Source of the DNA: Spirodela intermedia
Lineage: Eukaryota > Streptophyta > Magnoliopsida > Alismatales > Araceae
NCBI GenBank assembly: GCA_902729315.2
Contig: LR746274.1
Location: 1,550,001-1,614,000 of the forward strand
Length of the DNA stretch: 64,000 nt
Direction of reading: 5' to 3'
Position 1 is the first letter of the stretch; each line of letters begins with the position of its first letter. The notes under the pieces were generated by a model, which did no database searches, was not told the DNA's origin, and saw nothing but the letters and a program-made list of their open reading frames with translations. The position numbers were made by a program, and so were the translations under genes. Below are positions 22,132 to 35,253 of this stretch, piece after piece.

Positions 22132-25100
22132 TACCCGATTCCAGGATTGCAAACAGTAGAATCAAAGGCGCGCAGGGATTCCGAATATGATTCCAGCTCA
22201 TGAGCTCAACTCAGCGGCCTAGAATTTTATAAGAAGAAGACAGGTGATGATGAAGAAGGAGAATCATAATCATGGTTGAGGATGATATTTTGACCCAATT
22301 TAAATAAAATAATGCAATCTACATATAGAATATATATGTTTATGGAGAAGAAGATGTTCCCGGCCAATGTTCTATAGTTTCCATGATTTTAAGGGCATGA
22401 ACACTGCAAGAATCCGACGAGGATTTTCGCCGCCCGACTACATTCGCATTAAGGGAGAAAATAAGATAACGGAACGGATCGTTTTACTATACAGAACTAA
22501 TTTTTCCTCATCAGTCGGTTTATCGTAAAATCGAACGAAAATCAGAAAAAAAGGGACGATCGACTCACCGACACATGAACCGAAGAAATCGAGAGGTAAT
22601 GAGAGGAGAAAGGATGAGCACGACCAGATGACCAGAAGGAAACCGATTTCTTCAACCGATGATCGCCAACCCCGCGGGGAGACGCCAACGGTTGCTTTCA
22701 CGGCACACATTCGCCAGAGAAAAAAACCAGAAGAACCGCGAGATAGAAAAACCGCGAAATCGACGAATTAGAAACCGGAAAGGACGAGTAATCGTCCCTC
22801 TGCTTCCTTCCGATCAATCAAAAGAAAGATGAAATCATCAAAGTACGGAGGTGGAGCCACCGCACCGACCTTGAGGCACGGCCGATCGAAGTACCCCTCG
22901 CTGTCGTCTCTTCCACCATATTCGGAAATACGAACGCAATCGCCGCGGATCTTCAGCCCCCGGAATCGGCGGATTCTATCCACCCCTTCTCTGCTCTTCC
23001 ACTTCGGCTCCCCGCAGGGCGGCGCAAGCCATGTCTATATATACATACGGATTCCCTTCTCTCTGGTGGCGTGTTCAGTTGTCCCGCGGGTTCAAGGTGT
23101 CGTCTTGAAATTATTCGCGTGGGTTCCACTGTACCGCCGGTGACGTTTACGGTAGCCGTTGTTTGATGCTGAACGAGCCGGTCCGAAACGGAGACGGGCC
23201 CCGTCCTTGTCCGAAGAGACTATTCCCGTATTGGATAGAGTTCCGAGACGGCCAAACAGTCCCCGTCTTTATTTTCGGGCTTCTTTTGAAGCCCGAATTT
23301 ATGGGCCAGACGTCTCGTGGGCCTACCTGGCCCGATGGCATTCTTAGGATAAGCCCCCGTCGCCGGTGCGGCTGCGGTGTATCCGTAGGCGCCGCCGCGC
23401 ACAGCAAAAGTTCCGAGTTCGAGTTCGAGTTCGAGTTCGAGCGAGTCCGTTCCAGAACTCGCGATTCGATTGGGCGGTATCTACAGCAACAGCGAATGGA
23501 ACGGAAGACCAAGGAGAGTCGACGTCGGACATCGGCCCTGTTCCCGTTCGCGACTTGGCCTATTTTTTACGCCGTTCACCAGGTCAAGTGAGCCGATCCA
23601 CATGGTCAACTCTTCCGGATGTTCTCTTAATGGGTTGTTTCATCAGTTTGGGCCTCGCGGAGATTCCTCGAGGCGGACTCGTAAATGGACCATGGGCCAG
23701 ACCCATTCTCAAAAGATCGAGCACCGATATACAATCCTTTTTTAAGAATTAAATTATGTTTTATATGAATTAATAAATACTTTTGCGTTTTATTTTATGA
23801 AACATAAAAAACAATAGGGCCTAGACTCACCGTGTCAACTCTACAGATCCGATCCAGACCCGATGAGTCGAACGGAGGCAATCCAATAATCCGGCCCGTT
23901 AAGGCCCACTATAAAATGACGGCCCGATAGCAAGTCAGAGAGAGACTAGCTCCGGCATCTGGGTTCGACGACGGTATGCTCGTCCGCACCGACACGTGCC
24001 AGTTAACCAGATAAACACGTTTATGGTGTGGTTGTCCGGGGCCATCTGTCAGAGTTTGACCTCACGAGCACCAGATAAAGTCAAACGGACGGGGCGGTGC
24101 CCACTATGTCCGTCCAATCAATCTCTATAGTGATCGTTAGAGAGAGAGGGAGATAGTTAGCGTGTTGATAACTTAGTCAACGCTTTTGACGTGGCAACAT
24201 AAATAAGGATGGTTTAGGACAGGTTCCCCGTAAGACAAGGTCGATTAAGACAAATCGAACAGACGGATCACGACCAACTCCCTAAATTTAAGAGAGAAAG
24301 AGAGAGAGAGAGAGTCTACAGATAACTTTCACGGGGAATCGAACTCAGTTGACTCTTTAAGCCAATCCGGGTAACCAATCGACGCGCGCTCGTGTGTATA
24401 AGACGGGTTGGATGAGGTGGGAGCAAACGGGGCAGGCTCGATCCACGTGCGGATAGGAGGCATTTGACTTTCTATGGGCCTAACTGCAGGCCTAAATTCT
24501 AGAAGCCAGAGCTTAGGGGTCGGGCCGAACCGTGTTTCGGGCCTGGTTGGGCCCAAGAGCCCTATTTTGGGCGTCTGGACGAAACCGCTCATTGATGTGG
24601 GCCTTGACAACTAAAATCTGGTCAGTCATAAACTCGAGCATATTCCATTTACCTTTTTACTCATTTTATGTCACATCAGTTGGAATGGGGATAATTATTC
24701 TCAAATCCTTGCCATTAATTCCTATTAATGGCCTCTTAACTCCCATTGATGTAGGCCTCTCTCTCTCTCTCTCTCTCTCTAGTGAGATGGGGACTGTACA
24801 GCATTTTTGTCTGCGTATTTTGACTATTTTAATTTGCGACTGGGGGTAGTCAACATTTCTCGAAGTCTCGAAAGGGAAAAAAATAGATCTAAACTCTATA
24901 ACGCTAATATTACAATGGGGGTAGTCGCCGGTCCCTTGAATCTTCCGGGAATTTGAACCACAATGGGGGATGTTTTTGTTTACCCCCCTATTTAAATATT
25001 TGATTTGCTAAACCAAGGCCATACTTGTTTTTTTTGCGTTGCGAAACGGAGCTAAGAGTGGGTTGGTGTTGTGTGGTATATCTAATATTACAGGATTGTT

Positions 25101-25313
25101 GAGACTATTAAGGAAGTTTAGAGGGGTTTATTGACAATAATGCCCACCCTCCCAGATCGTTTGTTAAAAAAAAGAAGGAAACCTGGTAACAGTCTCTTGA
25201 AAATTTCAGTCAGCTGGAAGAAAGGTCTCAAAAGGCGGGGTGGGTGAGGAGCCGGTGGGGAGGGAGGAGAAGGGGAAGGATTTGTGAGTCGTCGGCGAGG
25301 AAGAGGAAGGAAG
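22132..25313. other. Divergent intergenic region between Atos and HPAT genes
   Basis: Upstream DNA of both genes. 22132-23035 is probably the Atos 5' leader with an intron whose borders I cannot fix. 23400-23440 has a short GTTCGA/GAGTTC tandem repeat. 23580-24480 is rich in GTCAA/TTGAC pentamers and in GGGCC/GGCCC elements. GA/CT tracts lie at 24294-24314 and 24760-24780. No gene is seen. Confidence 0.5.
23036..23043 (-). promoter_or_regulatory. Candidate TATA box of the Atos gene
   Basis: TATATATAC on the plus strand reads GTATATATA on the minus strand, about 0.9 kb upstream of the Atos ATG. It would fit a start of transcription near 23005 with a spliced 5' UTR. The assignment is tentative. 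Confidence 0.3.
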
Positions 25314-28300
25314 ATGACGTGGGTGAGCAGAGCCGGCGGCGGTCCGAAAGGGGGCGGCGTTTCCTCCATCTTCCTCCTGATCCTCGGTCTGGTTTTCGCT
25401 TTCGGCACCTACAACCTCGTATCCGTCGTCATCCGCTACCAGATGGATCGGGCGGTCGAATCCTCGGCGGACCTGCTGGTAGATCCCGTCGTCCGAATGC
25501 CCAGGGACCGGCGGGGTGCGGCGTCCGCCAGGAAGCTTTTCCATGTGGCGCTGACGGCAACCGATGCGCCGTACAGCCGGTGGCAGTGCCGAATCATGTA
25601 TTACTGGTACAAGAAGGTGAAGGCCATGGAGGGATCTGATATGGGGGGTTTCACCAGGATCCTCCACTCGGGCTACAGCGACAACCTGATGGACGAGATC
25701 CCCACCGTGGTCGTTCAGCCCCTGCCGCCGGGTCTCGATCGGGTGAGCTTGATTTCCATGGGATCTTCTGTTGTTCTCGGCCGGGATCCCGCTTCTGTCC
25801 TCCAATTCTGACCAGTCTCCTCGCAATTCTTCGTGCGAAGGGCTATATTGTGCTCAACAGGCCGTGGGCGTTCGTGCAGTGGCTGGAGAACGCTACTATT
25901 GAGGAGGAGTGAGTTATCGGCGCCATAGATTTCTCTTCCTTCCTTTCTTCCTTCTTCTTCTTCTGGCAGAACGCCGAAGAGCTTGCCTGCGCGTTATACT
26001 GGTGTGAACCCTCTGCTGTAGCTATATTCTGATGTCGGAGCCGGACCATGTCTTCGTGAACCCTCTGCCGAACCTGGCCGCCGGCGGATACCCAGCTGCC
26101 TTCCCCTTCTTCTACATCAAGCCCACCGAGCATGAGGAGATCATTCGAAAGTATTATCCAGTGGAGAGAGGCCCCGTGACAAATGTCGACCCCATCGGCA
26201 ACTCTCCGGTGATCATTCACAAGGTGAGATCTCATCTCCCATCCATCGCTTCCAGAACTGAGCACGTCGTCGCTGAGATCCTCTGCAACTTATTCTTCCG
26301 TTGACCAGCTGTTATCTTGATGAACTTGTGTATAGCAACCCCATTAACGCGGGCTCTTCCCCCGTTGACCAAAATTTTCTCGCCAGGCCCAGCTGGAGAA
26401 GATCGCGCCCACCTGGATGAATGTCTCGCTGAAGATGAAGAGTGACCCAGAGACCGACAAGGCCTTCGGATGGGTTCTGGAAATGTGAGGCCTCTTTTGA
26501 AACCCTGTTTCCTATACTTAAACGTTTCCATCTGTCGCCTCCTCTGCAGCTCTTCTCTTCTTGGTATGTCAAAGGTACGCATATGCTGTTGCAAGTGCGT
26601 TGCATGGCGTTCAGCACATTCTTCGCAAAGACTTTATGATTCAGGTACACATGTAGCTTCTCCGATCCTCACAGCGCGCATGTGCACGACAAAAAATCCG
26701 ATCTTTTTATCAAGTGATTCTGAAATTTGGCCTTCAGCCCCCATGGGATCTGGAGGTTGGGAAATCGTTCATCATTCACTACACATATGGCTGCGACTAT
26801 AACATGAAGGTACTCACTTTCCCCTTGCTGTAGCCTGCTAAATTTCAGCATCTGATCATCTGGTTACTCGTTGTGGGAATCATGCCAGGGTGAGTTGACT
26901 TATGGCAAGATCGGAGAGTGGCGATTTGATAAGAGGTCACATCTCCAGGGTCCTCCTCCAAGAAACATTTCTTTGCCCCCGCCTGGCGTCCCAGAAAGTG
27001 TGGTACGTTCACCTGCCCATGTGTTTGGAATTTTTCATCTGCTTTGATCTCCCAACATCTGGGAATTTCTGATTCTGGGAATACCCTGTTGGGCGCACAA
27101 AGTCCTGTGTGATTCTGTAGGAAGCTGAAACTTACTCTGATGATTGCATCACCACACCATGGGTCTCCCTTTTCCCCTTCTCTCCTTGTTTTCCTTGTCC
27201 TGAGGATGACATGTTTCTGGTTTGGATGGAAAAGTTGCATGTTGGTGAGCGTTTCTGATGGGAAATGTGACCATCCTTGGGAGACCCAGAGGCATCTGAG
27301 TTTCATGGAGCTGAAAATCCCCAGTAACTTGCATAAGCCTGTAGTATTCTGAGCTCTAATCTGGGTTCTGTGAGTATTGTGCTTGTGATCATAGATGCCG
27401 ATCTTGAAATGTCTTCTGGCATTTGTCGATGATCTAGTGAATATTGTCACCCAGGAATGAAGGGGCTGAAGCAGTTAGATATTGACGGAGTTCTTCTTTG
27501 ATCATGATGATTTCTTGTACGGCCTGTTGTTGCAGAGAGTTTTTCATTCACTAGCTTCTAGTGTTCAGCTCTGATTCTTCCGACGTCTGGGTGACTGGGG
27601 GTTTCCATGCACATCTCCCATACATTTTCTTCACTGTTTCAATTGAGCTGATGGTGTTCTTCTCCCGATTGAAGTGAAGTTCATTGTTTTATTTTTTTAT
27701 TTTTTAATACAAAATAAGAAAGAAATAATATTTGTGTGCCTTGGATCCTCCTTCCTGGAAATGGTCTGCAGTATATTTTTTTAATATATTCTGGCGCAAG
27801 GTTTTTACGCTCAGATAGTAGCAGGTAATATGTTCACCGTTTCTTGGTCAACGTTCCCTTTTTGGTTTACTGCCAGCTTCTGAACTTTCAATTGAACAAG
27901 TACCTGGTGGAACTCTTTGATCCGAGTTGACCGGAGCGAGTTGAGTGGATTGCGGAGGGTTTGGCTGCTGGTGGGTTGAACGGGTTCAGTCAACTGGCGG
28001 CGTCAATGGTTGGTGTGGTCAAACTCTGATCCATGGATCAGTGGCTAACCCTCCAAAATCTGCCGCTGACCCAACCATTGCCCACTGCTGACCTGATTCT
28101 CTCATACATTTGTAGCCTTTGTGAATCGTTCAGTGGGAACTCCATGGTGTAGCGCCTTGGCACAAAATCTTGGGTTCCTTATGGAATCTCTGGAATTTTT
28201 CTGCACCATGAAGAGGGATTATCTGATTATGGAGATGGGAATCCATGGGAGCACTCGCTGTCTGATTTATTTATTTGTTCATAGGACAACTGGTTTTGAG

Positions 28301-28959
28301 CTGAATCATGCCATTTGTCCCGATAATACCTCCGAATAGACATGCTGACAGTGGATGGGACAAATGTCTGCTCGATTTGGTAAGCAAGAAGTCCAGTCTT
28401 CGCAGATTGAAATAGGCGACGGTCAATCAAGCGTTGTTTCCATTCTTGGTCTCATGAGAACCACGGTCAAAGTCAACGAATCATTCTCTCCTTCACCTTA
28501 GTGGAGCACTCGGTTCAGCAGGACATCTTGATGGAAAATAAATACCCGAAAATTTGCAAAGGAGTTTGGAGAACATTTCGGCCACAGCTTTATTAACTGC
28601 ACAGTAATAGACACACACTCCTAGGCTGCACTGGTTCTAGGCTTCATTGGGATTCTGCAGAATGGAGATGGGAGTTTGTGATCATTCGTATCAGCTGATG
28701 AAGGCCTCCACTTTTTCACGATATTGGCTTGCTTTCCCTTAGTTTCCTGCAACGGCTTGCTGTGATCCTTTCATTCTCTAGAAATTTGAGCTCCAGAGAT
28801 AATATTGGCTGCTGTCTCCAGTCATCCTCTTTTCCTCGGCATCCACTGCTTCGGTTTTCATCTCTCTCTCTAATGTGATGACCCTTGGTGCAGGTCACAC
28901 TGGTGAAGAAGGTGAATGAGGCCACTGCTAACATTCCAGGATGGGACAATGGAAGATGA
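25314..28959 (+). CDS. HPAT: Hydroxyproline O-arabinosyltransferase (HPAT, GT95 family)
   Basis: Eight exons, 25314-25742, 25841-25908, 26022-26223, 26387-26484, 26575-26644, 26738-26809, 26889-27002 and 28894-28959, give 372 residues with all phases closing. Seen: one N-terminal membrane anchor (SSIFLLILGLVFAFGTYNLV, residues about 17-36), then the HPAT catalytic region with FHVALTATDAPYSRWQCRIM, YYWYKKVK, EGSDMGGFTRILHSG, NRPWAFVQWL, DYILMSEPDHVFVNPLPN, NVDPIGNSPVII, KIAPTWMNVSLKMK, DKAFGWVLEMYAYAVASALHG, FIIHYTYGCDYNMKGELTYG and VNEATANIPGWD. The family consists of Golgi type II enzymes that add the first arabinose to hydroxyproline in extensins and CLE peptides. The SEPDH segment may be the nucleotide-sugar/metal site (inference). 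The last intron is 1,891 bp, far longer than the others. Confidence 0.95.
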
Positions 28960-31900
28960 AGAAGCTACAGAGGAAGGTGCTGGTTGAGTGGAGAGTTGAC
29001 AGACTTCATAAATCCCAAATACGCAAAGGAGAGAGACACAGAAAACGTGGTAGATCCCGTTCAGTAGGATGAAAGCCCTGGAGAGCGCGGGCTATGTTCT
29101 TCTGGTTTGGTGAGCTCTGTAAAGCTGACATTTTTGTTGTCTGAGGTTTTCATACTTCAGGCCATACCCGTCCGAAGTCGACTGAATAATTTATCCATCC
29201 CTCCCGGTAGTGGAGTGACCTTTTGGTCTCAACTTCGTCTCCTCTCTTGCTCGTTGGACCCATGGTGGTCAAGAAATGTCTGCAACAGTGCTTGGCGGAT
29301 GAATCCGGGAGACTTTTGGGAAAAAAAAAAATCTGCCACTAGGAAATGGCTGCAAAATAATGCCGTTATTCGTGCTGGTCCTCGTGAATTCCGCGTCTTC
29401 CAGCAAACTAGTGAAACTTGAGTTTGGCCCTGATAATCAGCAGTCTGGCCAGGTTGGGCTGCTTTCTGTTTCCAATACCCAAGATTCTTCAAAAAATAAA
29501 CACTTCGTCAAGTATATAATTACATAAGTTTTTCGCTCAAATTCTCAAAATTTGGGATGAAGGAACTCCGTCTTCCATCACGGGTTGTGCTCAGTTCTTC
29601 TGATATCCATGTGAAATACTAATCAAGAAGGAAAGGCATAGTAGTAGAACGGTCCCGCATTAAAATGAAGAACCTAAATCAACGTACCACTTCAATATGT
29701 GGGCCATTCCGCTCATTCTTGCCTGGATTTGTGAAGTGCTGCTGATTATCTGATATTCATTGATAACTCTCTGAATATCAGATGCTCAACTCTTCCTGAT
29801 CGCAATTGGATTGGAGTGATTTCCTAAAAAACTGTAGACACACGGGGATAAGCGAGATAATAAAGTAATCATGTCTTGAGAAAATAGCTACTCAGTGTCA
29901 TCGATCGATGGATGCTCATCGGTGCGAGGGAGAAACGGTCAGCCGGAAGATCGATTTTCACGGACTCAACTGCTTATTTATGACTCAGCAGGCCACGAAG
30001 CGGAACAATACAGGTGGAAGAAAGGGAAACTGTGCAGCACATTTATCGAGGTTCTTGTGCACTGTTACCGAGGTAACTGCAAGGTGCATATAAACAGAGG
30101 GTCTTTTTCCTTCATTCGGAATAGTATAGAGCAAACCCATTCTACCCTTATTATACCATAGAGAGAGTGTTTGAGACAGAACTTTTAAGGAAGATCTCTC
30201 GAGTTGATGAGTGCATCAGAAGACCAAGATCAAAGATATGTTCCTTAGATCTTAGAAGGGTCAAGATCATCAATCTGTTCTTTTGATTCTTAAGGATTTA
30301 TTCTTTTATACTACTTTTCACATTAGAAATAGAGCTTTGGAGCTCTGTCACTAATAAATTCAGATATCCTTCATGGTGTGAGGTTCTGCATCCATTGAAA
30401 ATGTCGAGTAGCTAAAAACAACGTCCCCCACACAAATGATTCTCTTGTTCTCCACTGAGAACTTGACGGCATTGGAGTTCTGTCATGAAATAAGGATGTT
30501 CATTGAAATGCCCTGACTGCTCAATAGTCTAGCATGAACACCCAAAACAATATATCAAATTCATTTTCCTTTCTAATGAATCTCACTCGTCTTTCCTCCG
30601 GCCGCTGAGAGGCTTGCATCGTCGAAATCCCTCGTGTCAGAATAGGTTCGGCTTCTTCACTTTCAAAGAGAACGATCACGAATTGCCTAAAGGAAAACCC
30701 TAAAAATAGAAGACGAACATAAAATTTTCGATCATAAAGAAGGATTCATGTAGATGCCAGAAAATATCATGGATCAGGATCAAAACAATTAGGACTCAAT
30801 CTGAGGACAGATCTGTACGTCTATTTCCTCCAGCACCACACAAACATCGTAACTGAAAGGTATCGAAAAAACAAGCCAATTCAAATGTGAATTCCGCCAT
30901 TCACTACACTCAGAATCCCTATCTGTACACACAACGTATAACAGCGCTCAGAGCTTCAGTTTCTAGAGATTGAAAACAACGATCCATAAGCGTTTCCAAC
31001 AGAAAATGAATAGCGTCTAGATCCCTTCCGGTCAATTCTTCACCATATAATGTATCCAATCCCCACTTAAGCCCCAATCAGTAGAGACACGAAGCGCTAT
31101 TCTACAGCGAAAATACGAAAATCTTCAAATCATAACGAATAGAGAATGCGGCCGGAGCACAAGACAGACTGCGTAGATAGTCGCATGATCATGCCTTCTA
31201 CGAACAACCAATTGGAGGAGAATCATCGACGATCAAGAGGAACTCAATCACCATGCTTTCCACGGCTCTGCGCGATGGCTGCACTGGGTAGAATGACGAT
31301 CTTTGTTGAACTCTTTGAGTGAGCGACCTGTATATATACACATCCGTCTACAGAGTCAGCGGTCTCGGATTGGGGGGAGGGGGGAGCCATTCCAATATCG
31401 GGCCGGGCATTAGAGAACTCAAGCCTAAATCGGGCCTAGATGCCCGCCCGTAACTAAAAAATAAAGCCCGAAGCTTTTAAAGGAGAAAGGGTCTAGTCCG
31501 GGCGCGGTTCTGGTGATAAATCGGGCCCGTGTTGTGGCGTTCAAGGGCCCCGAAATTTGAAATCAGACCGATTTCGGGCTTCGCCAATTCGGCCCAAATG
31601 CCCGCCATCTCAGCCCAGAGCCCACTGTCTGTGGGGCTAGAACCTTAGGACGGTACTTACATAATTCTATATTAAATGAGGGGTTTAAGAGAAAAGAAAT
31701 TATAAATTTACTTAGTATAGGCTGGTGGTATATCTTAGGGATGTACTTTGGGAGGCAAATTGTGGGCCCCACAGTCCAGTAGTCAACGCCCACAGTCGGC
31801 GCTGTCCACAAGGCTCTGTCTTAGCGGCGTAGCATGCATGCCCAGCACGTTAACGTAACATCTCCTTCTTTCACGGCAGCAACCCCTACATGTACGACCT

Positions 31901-32263
31901 CACCCTTTCCATCTTCGGAAGTAAATCCTCTCTCTCTAACTCTTTCTCTCTCTCTCTCTCTCCAAATGATTTATATGTATCCATTTGCACTATTATATCC
32001 CTCTCCATCCTCTCTATATGTCACTTGTGTGCCTCCATTTGTACTATTCTGCGCTCTCTCTCTCTCTCTCTCTAGCTCGTGTGTTTGGTGGTGGGTCGCG
32101 ACCGGCAATCGTGCCCACTTCACCGACAGAGGTCGAGAAGTGCATATCGCGCTGTCTACGTAAATAAAAGGGAAGCTCCATCTAATCCCCTTCTGTGTTG
32201 TTGCACGTCTGTTCTTCCAGCATACGTACATACATCTGCATGTGGAGGTAGAGTGAGTGAGAA

Positions 32264-32317
<54 letters not shown>

Positions 32318-32667
32318 GATCGATGCCGAGTTTGCTTGTAGAAGTTGGACTCATGCTCCCCTTTCTCTCTCCGAGAGACCAATAATTCTTCGGCATATTT
32401 TCTTATCCTAAAATTGCTCAAGTGGGCCCATTGGGTCATTTTATTCATCCTCTCTCTCTCTTGTGGATTCTTCACTTTTTTCTCTCTCCGAGAGAGAGAC
32501 GGAGAAGAAAAACCCGGAATATTAGGTGGACAAGGCACCGCGCCGTCACAGTCTCTCTCTAGATTTTAACTCAGTCCCCTACGCTATTCGAGAAAGCGTA
32601 GAAAAGCGTATTAACTGGTGCAGAGACAGTGGAAAGTTAGAGAGGGTACATCTTCGAGGGGAAAAGC
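28960..32667. other. Intergenic region, 3.7 kb, no gene recognised
   Basis: 3' flank of HPAT on the left and 3' flank of the NAC gene on the right. A minus-strand TATATATA motif at 31331-31338 is followed by about 1 kb of ordinary-looking sequence with only short ORFs, possibly a non-coding transcript. 31390-31620 is rich in CGGGCC/GGGCCC elements. CT runs lie at 31928-31962 and 32055-32075, and a long GA run at 32261-32314. I found no tRNA, miRNA or transposon signature. Confidence 0.45.
32261..32314. repeat. (GA)n microsatellite
   Basis: About 50 bp of GA with one GAAA interruption, about 350 bp downstream of the NAC gene stop. Confidence 0.92.
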
Positions 32668-33201
32668 CTAAGGATCTCTTCTGGGGGACAACAATGGGGA
32701 AGAAGAGCTCCGGCAGCTGCCCTCGTCGTTGTCGTCGCCATCGTCGTCGGAGGCCTCCTCTGTCACGCAGCTCGATTCCGAGTCCGACGGGGAACTCCCC
32801 AACGTTATCAGATTGGGGAGGCGGCGCCCCCAGCCGGCGTCCTCCTCGGCGGCGGCGCCGCCTTTACCGACTCTCTTCCTGAATATCCGACAGAGCACCC
32901 ATTCCTCCACCGTCGAGCCCTGCACCCTCAGCAGAAGCAACGTCGCGTCACATAGAGAGATAGAGATAGAGATAGAGAGAGAGAGGTGGCTGTAAGGCGT
33001 GCCTTATTTGACCGATCCCATTCACAATCTCTCTCTATGACTAGAAATATTCAACAGACGAAAGCTAAGCTGGTCGCCTTCCAAGGTCGCCGCCGACGGC
33101 GATTCGCTTGTTGGGGGAAGGGGACCACATAAGATTGCGGCTGACCCCGTCTCCCCCCATCTCGACGCCATTGACCACAAGCCTCTGATCCCATACCACT
33201 T

Positions 33202-33233
<32 letters not shown>

Positions 33234-33898
33234 CTTACGAAGGAGAGCTTCTTCTGCTGAAGGAAGATGCCGGCGAGGCGGTACTCGTGCATGAACCAGT
33301 CTGTCCTGGAGCCATTGGAGCCCTTCCGAAGGTTGAAGACGAGCGATTTCTTAATACCCACCACCTGGTTGCAGGCGACGATATCTCTGCTCCTCCCCAT
33401 GGACTTCCAGTAGCCGGAGGAGGAGGCCCGATGGGGGCACCTCCTTTGCTTCTCCGGCCTGATGCAGAAGAAGTACCTCTCCCTGTCCGGACAACCTGAC
33501 GACCAGAAAAGCCCACTTCTCAGCATAATCTAATCACCCAAGTCCCGCATTCGGTTTCTGCCATTAATCGCAGAAAAGTTTCATAACTGGGGTGGTCCAC
33601 GACCGAATTCGGAAGGTCCGGGGCTCGGTTTTCTCGAGAATGTGAGAGGAAACAGAGGAAAGAAGGTACAGCATGGAGAAACAGACTAGGGTTTCTTCTC
33701 TTTCGAAGGTGGGAGGGGAAGAGGCTAACCAGGAAGGTCCCATGGGTCGTATCTGGAGAGAAGCTCAAGCTCGGGGATGACGGCGGCCGGCAACGGGCGG
33801 GAGAAGACCTTCCTCTGTAGGTACTGCAGCACCAGCTCCTCGTCGGTGGGGTGGAACCTGAAACCCGGTGGTAGATTCACCGTCCCTTTCCTCGCCAT
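32668..33898 (-). CDS. NAC-domain transcription factor (NAC083/VNI2-like)
   Basis: Three exons, 33730-33898, 33239-33495 and 32668-32919, give 225 residues. Seen: the NAC subdomains in order. A is [20 protein letters not shown] is [18 protein letters not shown] is [10 protein letters not shown] with [15 protein letters not shown] is [21 protein letters not shown] with [10 protein letters not shown] is [12 protein letters not shown]. The C-terminal part is short, acidic and Ser-rich. Exon borders (after subdomain B and before E) are those usual for NAC genes. Family knowledge: a nuclear DNA-binding factor. The [13 protein letters not shown] start and [13 protein letters not shown] resemble the NAC083/VNI2 group, linked to xylem and senescence control, but paralogy is uncertain. 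A TATA-like motif lies about 110 bp upstream. A GA tract lies in intron 2. Confidence 0.94.
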
Positions 33899-34009
33899 CC
33901 TTCTCTGTTCCCTCCCCCCTTGCCGGAGAAGACCAGAAGAGAGAGAGAGAGATAGAGAGAGAGGTATGCGGGAGGTGAGGGGGAAGACAAGGACGAAAGG
34001 CCAGGATGC

Positions 34010-34015
34010 TTTATA
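34010..34015 (-). promoter_or_regulatory. Candidate TATA box of the NAC gene
   Basis: TATAAA on the minus strand, about 112 bp upstream of the ATG at 33898. This spacing would leave a leader of about 80 nt that includes GA/CT sequence. Confidence 0.5.
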
Positions 34016-35217
34016 CTGATACGACGGCGGAGAAGACGCCTGCAGACCGCACTCTTCGACTACTCCCCTCCTCAAGCTTCCAGAAAGGAGAACGACGACT
34101 TTTTTCTTTACTGAAGGTAATCGCGGCAGTATTTTCGTCGGAATAATTAATTACCATAAATATTGTCGTATTATAATATTTTAATAAATGCTTTTATATT
34201 TTAGAGGCGTTTGCCGTCCTTGTTCCGCATTCATGTTCACGAAACATGTATTTTTTCCCGTTTAATAATTAAATATTATAATTATTCTTTATTTTTTCTT
34301 ACCGGAGATTTGGAAGAGAAAAAAGCCCGTTGGCCGGGTTGCCAAAAACAGACTGGGCTCGGCGAAGCCGACACCGGTCGCCTGGTTCCTCAAATCACCC
34401 GGCCGCGGTCAACGGGAATGGACAATTGCATAAATTTAAGATCATCATGGGACCTAATAGTAAAATACGGGGAGCCGTTGACGTCAACATGGGTGGCTTC
34501 CGTGACCCAGAAGGAAATACATAGAAGACTTCAAGAGGGGAATCTCTATGTGACGAGAGAAAGAGAGAGAGAGAGTTGTGCGTCGGTTTCTCTCTCAAAA
34601 TCTCTCTCTCTCTCTATGGGTGCCTCTGGCATGCATGGTCAAAGGGGGGGAGGTGGTTGCGTGTGGCGGTGGTGCCAGCAAATAAGAATGGTGGGGCCCA
34701 GCGGAGTAAATAAAAACCCGAGTCGTTGCACGGAGAGGTGGGTGGCGTCCATGGAGTGGGAAGGTCGGTGGGATCCACATGGTGCCAGATGGTCCAGCTA
34801 ACCGACTGATGCGGCGTCAGCAGGTGACGTGGAGAATAGCTCATTTCCGCGCCGAATCGGTCTTCATAATCATAATATTATTATTATTATTGCTAATAAA
34901 ACGTGGACGTGGTGACAAGATTGCGATGTTGTGGGCCCATATTGGGCTTGAGCCCATTTGGGCCATTAAACAGCCAAGAATCAGACGGGCAGTGATTTAA
35001 TTGGGCTGTATTCGGCACCATACGGGGCCCAGACTGAGACTCAGATGATGGGTCCACTAGGTCCACCACTTTTCTTCTTCTCTGATCCAGAGTTTGAGGC
35101 CCAACTGCTTAAGAACTTGGGCCGAGCCTTGTCGGGCTTAGTAGGCTCATTTTTGATAACCCTTCTCAATGATCTGGGGGACGGGGTCAACCGCGGGGGA
35201 GGGTTGGGGAGAGAGGG

Positions 35218-35218
<1 letters not shown>

Positions 35219-35249
<31 letters not shown>
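35219..35249. repeat. (GA)n microsatellite
   Basis: Pure GA run of about 15 units in the NAC-SWEET spacer. Confidence 0.9.

Positions 35250-35253
<4 letters not shown>

Noticed and set aside
20677-22152. Continuous 505-residue reading of the Atos gene from a TTG start
   Set aside because: It reads through intron 1, which has good GT/AG borders, and starts at a non-ATG codon; the ATG at 22131 fits the family.
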